7,837 bases of DNA from Gemmataceae bacterium (lineage in GTDB: Bacteria > Planctomycetota > Planctomycetia > Gemmatales > Gemmataceae), in contig CANLGS010000156.1 of NCBI GenBank assembly GCA_947490035.1, positions 1 to 7,837 of the forward strand, written 5' to 3'. The position numbers and the translations under genes were made by a program. This document shows, piece after piece, positions 1 to 6,068 of this stretch (within the stretch, counting starts at the first letter, position 1; every line of letters starts with the position of its first letter). The notes beneath the pieces were generated by a model. That model ran no database searches, had not been told where the DNA came from, and was given only the letters and a program-made list of their open reading frames with translations.

Positions 1-444
1 CGCACGACGTTCATCACCGGCTTCCCCGGCGAGACGGAGCGCGAGTTCGAGGAACTCCGCGACTTCGTCGCGGAGTTCAAATTCGAGCGCCTCGGCGTGT
101 TCCCGTACTCGCTCGAACCCGGCACGCCGGCAGAAAAGCTCGACGGCCACATGCCGGAAGATGTCAAAGCCGCTCGCGTGGCGGCGATCATGGAAGTGCA
201 ACAAGGTGTCGCGTTCGGGTGGGCGGAGGCGCAGGTGGGCAAGGAACACCCGGTGCTGATCGACGGCCCGGACCCGGAGTTCGCGAGCCACTTCCGCGGC
301 CGGACCTACGCCGACTCGCCTGAAATCGACTGCGAAGTGCGAGTGAAGGGCAAGAGCCTGAAAGCCGGCGACTTCGTGGCGGCGAAGGTCACGTCGGCCG
401 ACGGCTACGACCTGATCGCGAAGGCCGTCGGCAAGCCGTGGTGA
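1..444 (+). CDS. rimO: Ribosomal protein S12 methylthiotransferase RimO, C-terminal part (5' end outside window)
   Basis: RimO is a radical-SAM enzyme that adds a methylthio group to a conserved aspartate of ribosomal protein uS12 in the cytoplasm. The frame is open from base 1 and gives 147 residues ending in TGA. Visible residues 7-19 carry the GFPGET-x-x-EFEEL stretch of the radical-SAM core. Residues 30-43 read RLGVFPYSLEPGTP, the segment that separates RimO from its tRNA-modifying relative MiaB. Residues from about 80 to the end form the TRAM domain, including the GRTYADSPEID signature that RimO uses to bind S12. The N-terminal domain and the CxxxCxxC cluster lie upstream of the window. 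The end of the TRAM domain looks complete. The next gene has its own promoter, so this may be the last gene of its transcript. Confidence 0.93.
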   Translation, partial: RTTFITGFPGETEREFEELRDFVAEFKFERLGVFPYSLEPGTPAEKLDGHMPEDVKAARVAAIMEVQQGVAFGWAEAQVGKEHPVLIDGPDPEFASHFRGRTYADSPEIDCEVRVKGKSLKAGDFVAAKVTSADGYDLIAKAVGKPW

Positions 445-450
445 CGCGCG

Positions 451-479
451 TGGGCGAACGCGACCGCCGCCGCTATAAT
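451..479 (+). promoter_or_regulatory. Sigma-70-type promoter for the 36-aa basic protein gene
   Basis: A perfect TATAAT lies at 474-479. Seventeen bases upstream is TGGGCG (451-456), a poor -35 box matching three of six consensus positions. Transcription would start near 486, giving a leader of about 27 bases before the ATG at 513. The exact -10 box in GC-rich DNA and its good placement are the evidence; the -35 assignment is weak. Confidence 0.6.
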
Positions 480-512
480 GCTGTTTTCACGGACACATTG
501 GAGAACTGACGA

Positions 513-623
513 ATGGGCATCCAACACGCGCCGAAGAGTCAGCGGAACAGGAACAAGAAGCGGGTCCGCGCCCGCAAGCACAAGCTCCGCAGCACCAAGA
601 AGTACAAGGGCGGCATGAAGTGA
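513..623 (+). CDS. Very basic 36-aa protein, possibly ribosome-associated; family not recognised
   Basis: ATG at 513 is preceded by GGAGA (500-504), eight bases upstream, a good ribosome binding site. The frame runs to TGA at 621-623. Of 36 residues, 15 are Lys or Arg, one is His, and none is Asp or Glu. The central part (residues 11-32) is nearly all basic and ends in KKYKGGMK. No cysteines, signal peptide or membrane segment are present. Composition and size resemble the smallest ribosomal proteins (bL34, bL36, bTHX, or the AURKAIP1/COX24-like mS38 type), but I cannot match it to any of them. A dedicated promoter with a perfect -10 box suggests strong constitutive expression. It follows rimO, itself a ribosomal-protein modifying gene, but a functional link is only a guess. 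An RNA-binding or nucleoid role is equally possible. Confidence 0.72.
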   Translation: MGIQHAPKSQRNRNKKRVRARKHKLRSTKKYKGGMK

Positions 624-651
624 CTTCCGCGAGCGGCCCTTTTCGCTGATT

Positions 652-781
652 GAAGAGGAAGGCGGCCGCAGATGACGCCGACGGACGCAGATAAGACCGA
701 AGAGCAGAGTTCTTGAAAACACTCTGCTTTCTTGGGTTTGATCTGCGTCCGTCGGCGTCATCTGCGGCCGCCTTCCTCTTC
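652..781. repeat. 130-bp near-complete inverted repeat (long hairpin) between convergent genes
   Basis: Arms 652-692 and 741-781 are perfect reverse complements over 41 bases. A second perfect 8-bp pairing (703-710 with 721-728) closes the structure around a 10-base loop, 711-720. Partial pairing also occurs between the two stems. Each arm contains CGCAGAT twice (667-673 and 686-692 in the left arm), so it is itself repetitive. It sits 28 bases after the small basic gene and 5 bases after the stop of the convergent TPR gene. It could block transcription from both sides, although neither side has a T-run of the classic kind. It may also be a dispersed palindromic or MITE-like repeat; I recall related CGCAGATGACG-type repeats in planctomycete genomes but cannot verify that here. 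Confidence 0.85.
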
Positions 782-786
782 GCCCG

Positions 787-2094
787 TCAGTCCGCTTCGC
801 CGACCTTCGCGTCCTTCAGCGAGAACAGGTAGCCCTCCGGGTCGGTGCGGTTGAGCACCAGCGTGCCGGTGATCTTGATTAGCCCCTTGCGGAACTCCGC
901 CGTCTTGCCCGCCTTCAGTTCCACGTTCAACAGCCCGGTCGGGTCGGGCACCTCGCAGAACCAGCAGCCCACCGGGTATTCGAGCAGCAGGAAGCCGGTC
1001 GCGGCGAGTTCGTCCTTCACCGGCTGCATGAACCCGGTGAGCGTGACCGTCTTGCCGTCGAGCTGATCCAGGTACTTCGCGAACGACGCTTTCCCCTTCG
1101 CGTCGATGCTCGTCGCGGCCAGCACCGGCCACGGCAGCGCGTTCACCTTGTCGGCGTCGATGGCGGGCAGCAGCGACTCGTCGAACGCCTTCAGCAGCGG
1201 TCGCGACGACTTCGTCTTGAGCGTGCCGCGGTGCTGCTCGTGACCGGGCTTCTTCGCGAGTTCGTCGGCCGCGCCGCGGTACAGCAGCCGGCGCTTGCGC
1301 AGGTCCGGCGAGCCGAGCGCGAACTCGGTCACGCAGCCGTCGAGCGCGGCCGCGGCGGAGCGCACGTCGCCCAGCGCGTTGCACAGTTCGCCCAGTTGCC
1401 ACAGCAGACGTGCATCACCAGGGAGCCACAGCGCGAGTTGCTGAACCGTAATGAGCGCGTCCGCGGGGAGCTTCTTTACCTCAGTGTCCGCGAGACTTCC
1501 ACCCTCCGGCGCGCCGGACGCACCGACATACTTGACACCGAACAAGTCGTCTACCGTTTGGGGCTGGTTCGCGGCCTTGCCTTCCTTGAGGCGCAGGTTC
1601 ACGAGCTTCAGGTGCGCTTGCTCGAAGGGCTTCAGCTTCGCGGGCGCGAGCCGCACGGCTTCTTCCAACTGCGTGCCGGCGCGTTCGAGGTCGCCGCTCA
1701 GTTGGAACGCGGTGCCGAGGTTGGCCGCGATGCGAAAGTGATCCGGGAACTTGCGGACCGCCGGCGCGAGCACGTTGAGCGCCTTGTCCGGCTTGCCGAG
1801 GCGAATGTGAACGGCACCCAGGTCGGCGATCTCGTCGGCGGTGAGCGCGCGGGTTTTGGCGAGCTTTTCCAGGCGCGCGGCGGCGGCGAGGTAGTCGTCG
1901 CGCAGCGGCGACGGCAGCCCGTCCGGGCGCTCGTACCCGGCGGCGCGCAGCGCGCGGTGGTCGGTGAGGAACCCCGACGGCCGGCTCGGTAGCTCCGCGA
2001 ACTGCTCGCCGGAGTAGAAAAGCCCGGCACTCGCGTGAGGCGCGACCGCGAGGGCGCCGAGCGCGACCGCGAGCAAGCGGGTTGAAGTCGTCAC
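787..2094 (-). CDS. Secreted TPR-repeat protein with a C-terminal DUF3299-like domain
   Basis: The start is GTG at 2094, with GAGGG (2101-2105) six bases upstream as ribosome binding site; the product is 435 aa. Residues 1-23 form a signal peptide (Arg6, hydrophobic core, ASA before Gly24), so export across the inner membrane is expected. Residues about 85-152 hold two clear TPR units, with the usual small and large residues around LGAVHIRLG and LGTAFQLSGDLERAG. A weaker TPR-like helical pair lies near 227-252. Residues about 345-430 form a beta-rich domain (GKTVTLTGFMQPV, later GCWFC at 376-380, and ITGTL) that resembles DUF3299, a small domain of unknown role common in exported bacterial proteins. 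Cys377 and Cys380 form a CxxC pair that could bind metal or be redox active. The gene runs alone on the minus strand. Its biochemical role is unknown; TPRs suggest protein partners. Confidence 0.82.
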   Translation of the reverse strand: MTTSTRLLAVALGALAVAPHASAGLFYSGEQFAELPSRPSGFLTDHRALRAAGYERPDGLPSPLRDDYLAAAARLEKLAKTRALTADEIADLGAVHIRLGKPDKALNVLAPAVRKFPDHFRIAANLGTAFQLSGDLERAGTQLEEAVRLAPAKLKPFEQAHLKLVNLRLKEGKAANQPQTVDDLFGVKYVGASGAPEGGSLADTEVKKLPADALITVQQLALWLPGDARLLWQLGELCNALGDVRSAAAALDGCVTEFALGSPDLRKRRLLYRGAADELAKKPGHEQHRGTLKTKSSRPLLKAFDESLLPAIDADKVNALPWPVLAATSIDAKGKASFAKYLDQLDGKTVTLTGFMQPVKDELAATGFLLLEYPVGCWFCEVPDPTGLLNVELKAGKTAEFRKGLIKITGTLVLNRTDPEGYLFSLKDAKVGEAD

Positions 2095-2114
2095 GTCTGA
2101 CCCTCGTGAATCTT

Positions 2115-2202
2115 GGCGAGCGGGGGGCGTAAGCCCCCTGTTGAACCTATTCGCGACTTCTCGTGGTGAAGTTGAACAGGGGGCTTACGCCCCCCGCTCG
2201 CC
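2115..2202. repeat. Palindromic repeat element, copy 1 (REP-like, paired arms)
   Basis: Arms 2115-2142 and 2175-2202 are perfect reverse complements over 28 bases, with three more pairs (2144-2146 with 2171-2173) after one mismatch. Each arm is itself a small palindrome: GGGGGC-GTAA-GCCCCC at 2123-2138, mirrored as GGGGGC-TTAC-GCCCCC in the right arm. The left arm recurs exactly in the same orientation at 7762-7789, while the loops differ. This is the structure of a REP/BIME-type dispersed element. It lies between two divergently transcribed genes and so is not in a terminator position here. No open frame lies inside. Confidence 0.87.
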
Positions 2203-2253
2203 TTCAAACGCAAAGAACCTTGCCGTTCGCGCGGCGTTCCCCACAACATCGCG

Positions 2254-3309
2254 ATGCCACACACGATTCTACTCACCGGCGCGACCGGGTTCGTCGGGTC
2301 GCACATCGCGGAGGCGCTCGTCCGCCGCGGCGACGCCGTCCGCACGCTCGCGCGCGCGAGCAGCGATACCGCGTTCCTCAAATCGCTGGGCGTGGCGGTC
2401 GTTCGCGGCGAACTGACCGACGCCGCGGGACTCAAGCGCGCCGTCGAAGGGTGCGACGTGGTCGTGAACTGCGCGGCGAAGGTCGGCGACTGGGGCCACG
2501 TGGACGGCTACCGCGCGGTGAACGTGGAAGGGCTGCGGCACCTGCTCGACGCGACCCTCGGCCGCCCGCTGCACCGGTTCGTTCACGTCAGCTCGCTCGG
2601 CGTGTACGCGGCCCGGCACCACTACGGCACGGACGAAACCGAGCCGCTGCCGAACGATCACGTGGACGGCTACACGCAGTCGAAGGTCGAGTCGGAGCGG
2701 CTCGCACTGCAATACCACCGCAAGCAGAAGGTGCCGGTCACGATCCTGCGGCCGGGGTTCGTGTACGGCCCGCGCGACCGCATGGTACTGCCGCGACTCG
2801 CGAGCCGGCTGAAGGAACGGACCGTCATCTACATCTCGCGCGGCCGGTTCGCGCTGAACACCACGTTCGTGGGCAACATCGCGGACGCCGTGCTGCTGGC
2901 TATCGACGCGCCGGCGGAAGAAGTCGCGGGCGAGGTGTTCAACATCACCGACGGCGAGTTCGTGAGCAAGCGGCGGTTCTTCGAGACGGTGGCCGACGGG
3001 TTGGGTCTGAAGCGCCCGCGCGGGTTTCCGCCCGTGCCGGTGTGGGTCGCCCGGATCATGGCGAACTGGCGCGAGGGCGTACACCGCCGCAGGAACTCGC
3101 CGCACCCGCCGCGCATCACGCAGGCGCAACTCAAGTTCGCCGGGTTCAACCTCGACTTCTCGATTGCGAAAGCCCGCACCAAACTGGCGTACACCCCGCG
3201 CGTGCTGTTCGATGAGGGCATGAAGCAGGCGCTGGAATGGTACCGCGGCCAGGGGTCAGGGAAGACAAGTGAAGCGACGGCCGACGGAACTCGTCCCCTT
3301 GTCCGCTGA
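2254..3309 (+). CDS. NAD(P)-dependent epimerase/dehydratase, extended SDR family
   Basis: The 351-aa product is a typical extended short-chain dehydrogenase with a Rossmann fold at the N-terminus. Residues 8-15 read TGATGFVG, the GxxGxxG nucleotide-binding loop. Residues 72-75 (NCAA) follow beta-4. Ser113/Ser114 and Y140-x-x-x-K144 supply the catalytic Ser, Tyr and Lys. Residues 166-173 (RPGFVYGP) mark the substrate-side domain. Family members oxidise, epimerise or dehydrate nucleotide sugars, or act on 3-beta-hydroxysteroids; the overall pattern (HVSSLGVYA, YTQSKVESE) is also compatible with the 3-beta-HSD/NSDHL-like branch, but the substrate cannot be read from sequence. The ATG at 2254 was chosen because the Rossmann motif starts at the usual distance; no good ribosome binding site precedes it. 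The last 18 residues (about 334-351) look like a non-conserved tail. There is no signal peptide, so it is cytoplasmic. Confidence 0.88.
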   Translation: MPHTILLTGATGFVGSHIAEALVRRGDAVRTLARASSDTAFLKSLGVAVVRGELTDAAGLKRAVEGCDVVVNCAAKVGDWGHVDGYRAVNVEGLRHLLDATLGRPLHRFVHVSSLGVYAARHHYGTDETEPLPNDHVDGYTQSKVESERLALQYHRKQKVPVTILRPGFVYGPRDRMVLPRLASRLKERTVIYISRGRFALNTTFVGNIADAVLLAIDAPAEEVAGEVFNITDGEFVSKRRFFETVADGLGLKRPRGFPPVPVWVARIMANWREGVHRRRNSPHPPRITQAQLKFAGFNLDFSIAKARTKLAYTPRVLFDEGMKQALEWYRGQGSGKTSEATADGTRPLVR

Positions 3310-3333
3310 TCGTTCGCGCGTGCGATTATTGTT

Positions 3334-3361
3334 CTGGCACTCGCCCCTCTCCCGTGATAAG
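3334..3361 (+). promoter_or_regulatory. Possible promoter of the secreted redoxin gene
   Basis: In the 103-base gap after the SDR gene, CTGGCA (3334-3339) and GATAAG (3356-3361) are 16 bases apart, each matching four of six consensus positions. Transcription would start near 3368, leaving a leader of about 45 bases. The region from 3321 onward is more AT-rich than the flanking genes. This is a weak match, offered because the gap and downstream terminator suggest a single-gene unit. Confidence 0.3.
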
Positions 3362-3412
3362 CTCTTAATCCTGCCTCGCAACCCACCCCTTTCCCTTCCC
3401 ACCGGAGTTGAC

Positions 3413-3979
3413 ATGGTTCGCACGCTCGCCGCCGCGCTGTTCGCGGCCTGTCTGTCGCAGTTCGTTACCGCCGCGGAACCGGCTCCCGCCCCGCACGCCA
3501 AGGCGAAGGTCGCCGTCGGCGAAGCGGCCCCCGCGTTCACCATCAAGGACGCGACCGGCAAGGTCGTCGATCTGGCCGAACTGACCGCGAAGGGGCCGGT
3601 CCTCGTCCGCCTCACCTGCGGCTGCTCCGGCTGCGACAAGGAACTCGCGTACTTCCAGAAGATCAACGAAGTGTACAAGGACAAGGGCCTCATCAGCCTG
3701 TACGTGTTCAAGGAACCCGACGCGAAGATGGCGAAGTACGCCGCCGACAAGAAGATCGACGTGCTGTACGCGGTGGACACGAAGGGCGACAGCTGGGGCA
3801 CGTTCCAGACGAAGAGCATGCCGACGAACATCCTGATCGCGAAGGGCGGGAAGATCGTGTCGATCGCGGCCGGCTGCGACCCGAGCGGGCTGCTCGCGAA
3901 CGTCGTGTCCGACAAGACCGGCAAGTTGCTCGGCGTCGATGTGGTGGACGTGAAGAACAAGGTCAACGAAAAGAAGTAA
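3413..3979 (+). CDS. Secreted thioredoxin-fold protein (redoxin / AhpC-TSA/TlpA-like)
   Basis: The start is ATG at 3413 with GGAG (3404-3407) five bases upstream. A longer reading from 3269 would overlap the previous gene and bury the signal peptide, so it was rejected. The product is 188 aa. Residues 1-21 form a signal peptide (Arg3, hydrophobic stretch, cleavage near VTA-AE), so it acts outside the cytoplasm. Residues 35-160 fit a peroxiredoxin/TlpA thioredoxin fold: a VGEAAPAFTI entry strand, TCGCSGC at 68-74 with Cys71 and Cys74 as the CxxC pair, and the cis-proline loop at SMPTNIL (Pro137). Cys69 gives an unusual third cysteine just before the pair, and Cys155 lies late in the fold. The likely role is thiol-disulfide exchange or peroxide handling in the periplasm; the partner is not identifiable. 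The gene is monocistronic with its own terminator. Confidence 0.85.
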   Translation: MVRTLAAALFAACLSQFVTAAEPAPAPHAKAKVAVGEAAPAFTIKDATGKVVDLAELTAKGPVLVRLTCGCSGCDKELAYFQKINEVYKDKGLISLYVFKEPDAKMAKYAADKKIDVLYAVDTKGDSWGTFQTKSMPTNILIAKGGKIVSIAAGCDPSGLLANVVSDKTGKLLGVDVVDVKNKVNEKK

Positions 3980-4009
3980 CCTTCGCCGCTCGCGGCTTCG
4001 CGGGTCTCG

Positions 4010-4036
4010 CGCCGCCCCTTTGGGGGCGGCGTTTTT
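4010..4036 (+). terminator. Rho-independent terminator of the redoxin gene
   Basis: A 9-bp perfect GC-rich stem (4010-4018 with 4023-4031) encloses a TTTG loop and is followed by five T residues (4032-4036). It lies 31 bases past the stop at 3979. The T-run is on the plus strand only, so it serves the redoxin gene and not the minus-strand endonuclease gene, whose stop codon lies just beyond it at 4039-4041. Confidence 0.9.
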
Positions 4037-4038
4037 CG

Positions 4039-4998
4039 TTAGGATGAAGGGAACTCGGGTTTGAACAGTGCTTCGAGGTCACTCAAAATGCGAAGCACCG
4101 CCTCGGCTTTCGGGGACGAGATCGTTGTGGACTGGTAGACCACGGCCCTCAACCTCTCCAGCGCCTTTGTCGCTTCTTGGTCCGTCGTTCCTTCTTGAAA
4201 CACTTTCAGGAACTGACGCCAGTGATCGGCTCGAATGCCGCAGAGAGTTGTTTCGTCGAGCTTCACGCGGTAGATGTCCATCAAACCCGTTCGAGCAAGT
4301 CGCCCGAAGTTGTTGCCGCTGTCGGAAACGGGCGCGTCGTTGATGTGGTCGGATTTGACCGGGTACGGGTTGGCGTTCGCGGGCGAGTTGATGGAGGCGT
4401 CGCTGGTCGTTTTCCGTTTGTGCTGCCAGTGGTAGTTTCGATAGGCCGCGGCGAACTTCGCGGAAACGATGTACGGCTCGAACAAAAGCGGTGAACCGCT
4501 GATGACGTTGTTCAGCGCGCACGGCGCGACCACGATCAAATCCTGCGGGGCGCACGCACCGGCCGTCGCGGTGAATCGCAGACTCGGTTCCGCTTCTTTC
4601 GCCAACAGATACCACCCCTTCAGGTCGAAGCCCATGATGGTGTCGGACCCCGCGATTCGCTTCAACCGAACGTCGGGAAAGGTCTGGGGTTGGCGAACGA
4701 ACGTGTAAAGAGAGTATTCGTCCTTCGGATCCCAGGTGCGGCGCAACAGGTTCAGGGTGCGGACGACTTGGTCTTCAATCGCTGCCCCGAGCGCGGTGTT
4801 CAAGGTGTGCAAATCGGTTGCTGGGATTCCTGGAAGATTGATCTCGGTTCGGAAATGGACAGGCAACCCCGCCAAACAGTCGCGAACGCGCTGCCAAAGT
4901 TGGTAGTCGGCCCATCCTGGCTGCGGGTTGTACTTCGGCGCACTTGGGTCCGGCGCGGGCGGGATCACCGGCGCTGCGGGCGGGTTGCTCTTTGCCAT
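4039..4998 (-). CDS. Putative type II restriction endonuclease, PD-(D/E)XK type
   Basis: The 319-aa product starts at ATG 4998. This ATG shares its A with the TGA stop of the upstream methyltransferase frame (TGATG), and GGGGGAG lies just before it, so translation is probably coupled. The first 27 residues are proline-rich and probably disordered. Residues 108-109 are Pro-Asp and residues 125-127 are Asp-Leu-Lys followed by GWYLLAKEAEPS, a good fit to the PD...(D/E)xK metal-binding core of restriction endonucleases. Next comes a hydrophobic strand LIVVAPCALNNVISGSP (154-170). The frame is full length with no stop or shift. Its position directly behind a DNA methyltransferase is the main support; sequence similarity to a named enzyme was not established. 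Two 60-base samples (4441-4500 and 4681-4740) hold 35 and 34 G/C, against 44 and 48 in samples of the SDR and gnd genes, suggesting acquisition by transfer. Recognition site unknown. Confidence 0.7.
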   Translation of the reverse strand: MAKSNPPAAPVIPPAPDPSAPKYNPQPGWADYQLWQRVRDCLAGLPVHFRTEINLPGIPATDLHTLNTALGAAIEDQVVRTLNLLRRTWDPKDEYSLYTFVRQPQTFPDVRLKRIAGSDTIMGFDLKGWYLLAKEAEPSLRFTATAGACAPQDLIVVAPCALNNVISGSPLLFEPYIVSAKFAAAYRNYHWQHKRKTTSDASINSPANANPYPVKSDHINDAPVSDSGNNFGRLARTGLMDIYRVKLDETTLCGIRADHWRQFLKVFQEGTTDQEATKALERLRAVVYQSTTISSPKAEAVLRILSDLEALFKPEFPSS

Positions 4999-6068
4999 CA
5001 CTCCCCCATCCGCTTCATGGCGGCGCGAAAAAACTCCGGGACGATCTCGGCGGCCCGGTACGCCCGGCCCGACTGCTTGCACACCACCGCACCGGGACAC
5101 AAGCCGCCGAACGGCTCCCACACCACGTCCCCTTTGTCCGTGCAGGCGCGGATGATGATCTCGATCAGCGAGAGCGGCTTTTGACTGCCGTGCAAACTGC
5201 TGAACTTGTACTTCATCCCGTTTCGTTCACCCTGGATTCGCTCCGAACCACCGACCTGGGGGCAGCGCCACACGTTTGTGACCCCGACCGGACAGGTGAA
5301 TTTCGCGCGGAGCTTTTCCCACTCGCCACCGGTCACGGACTGAACGCCGTCGGTACTAAAGTACGGCCGGCCTTCGGGCTTGCCGTGCCGGTTCGCGTAC
5401 TCCACCAACTTCACGAAAGCTTCGACCGGCGGGTAATACCACAGGTGATCGTCGGTCAGGTATTTTCAGGTCGCGGCGTTCTGAACGCCGCACGCTTCGT
5501 TAGACAACCGAAGCGGCAATCCGCTACGCCGCCACTCGTGGCGCAGCCACTGTTGCATGGAGAGCGTCGCGTCCCCGACGCGAAAGACCGCGGGGCGGAC
5601 GTACTGAACGCAGACTTCCGTGACGACCGGGAACTTGCGGAGCGTTTGCGTGTTCGCGTTTCCGGCGACGTGGCCCAACCCCTTGTCCCAAATGTGACAA
5701 CTCCGGTATTCCCAACCGTGTGCGACGAGGACGGGGTGAACGGTCGCCCAGCCGAGTTCCGTGTTCCAGAACCACAGCGTCGTTTGCGGAGTCGCGTACT
5801 TGGACCAAGCCTGAATGTGGGGCGCGTACCACCCGCCGAGGGTTAGGGCCGATACTTCGTCTCCGGGGTATCCGCTCACCCCGTAAGGGCCGTCGGAGAC
5901 GATGCACACGGGCGTCGGCCAGCGCGGCTACGCTTCTTCGGCCGCTCCGAACTCGATGGAGATCGAGCCTCGTGACTTCACTTGGCCCGGCGCCTCGTCT
6001 GGCGAATCGAGTGGGAAGAGGGAAGGCGCGAGCCGAACGGGAGTTCGGTTAACACGAGTTTTGGGCAT
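4998..6068 (-). pseudogene. Beta-class DNA methyltransferase broken by two in-frame stops
   Basis: One continuous minus-strand frame of 357 codons runs from ATG 6068 to TGA 5000-4998, interrupted only by TAG at 5930-5928 (codon 47) and TGA at 5468-5466 (codon 201). No frameshift is needed. Residues 57-63 read VSDGPYG, the motif IV (DPPY-like) catalytic loop. Residues 296-298 are QKP and residues 314-322 are DVVWEPFGG, the motif I SAM-binding loop. Motif IV before motif I is the beta-class order of N6-adenine or N4-cytosine methyltransferases. Strong family character continues through both stops: EEA-stop-PRWPTPVCIVSDG and QNAAT-stop-KYLTDDHLWYYPP. From memory, relatives read NAATRKY at the second site, so CGA to TGA is likely. 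Shorter products could start at GTG 5909 (motif IV part, to 5466) or GTG 5414 (motif I part). The upstream 46 codons belong to the same frame but are less certain. Partner endonuclease follows immediately. Confidence 0.75.

Noticed and set aside
624..651. Small stem (AGCG...CGCT) after the 36-aa gene as a terminator
   Set aside because: Only four base pairs with no following T-run.
2269..3129. 286-codon open frame antisense to the SDR gene
   Set aside because: Same GC-driven shadow effect; Arg/Val/His-rich with no recognisable motif.
3335..3351. TGGCAC as a sigma-54 -24 element
   Set aside because: No TTGC-type -12 element at the required distance.
3269..3412. Longer start for the redoxin gene at 3269
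   Set aside because: It would overlap the SDR gene, has no signal peptide at its N-terminus, and ATG 3413 has GGAG and a clean signal peptide.
4999..5121. Longer endonuclease start at 5121, adding 41 residues
   Set aside because: The extra residues are read out of frame through the conserved end of the methyltransferase and are Arg/Gly-rich junk-like; ATG 4998 has the coupled TGATG arrangement.
5466..5468. TGA at 5466 read as Trp or selenocysteine
   Set aside because: TGA ends several other genes here (rimO, the SDR gene, the TPR gene), so the code is standard, and no selenocysteine-type motif or expected Cys/Sec position is present.
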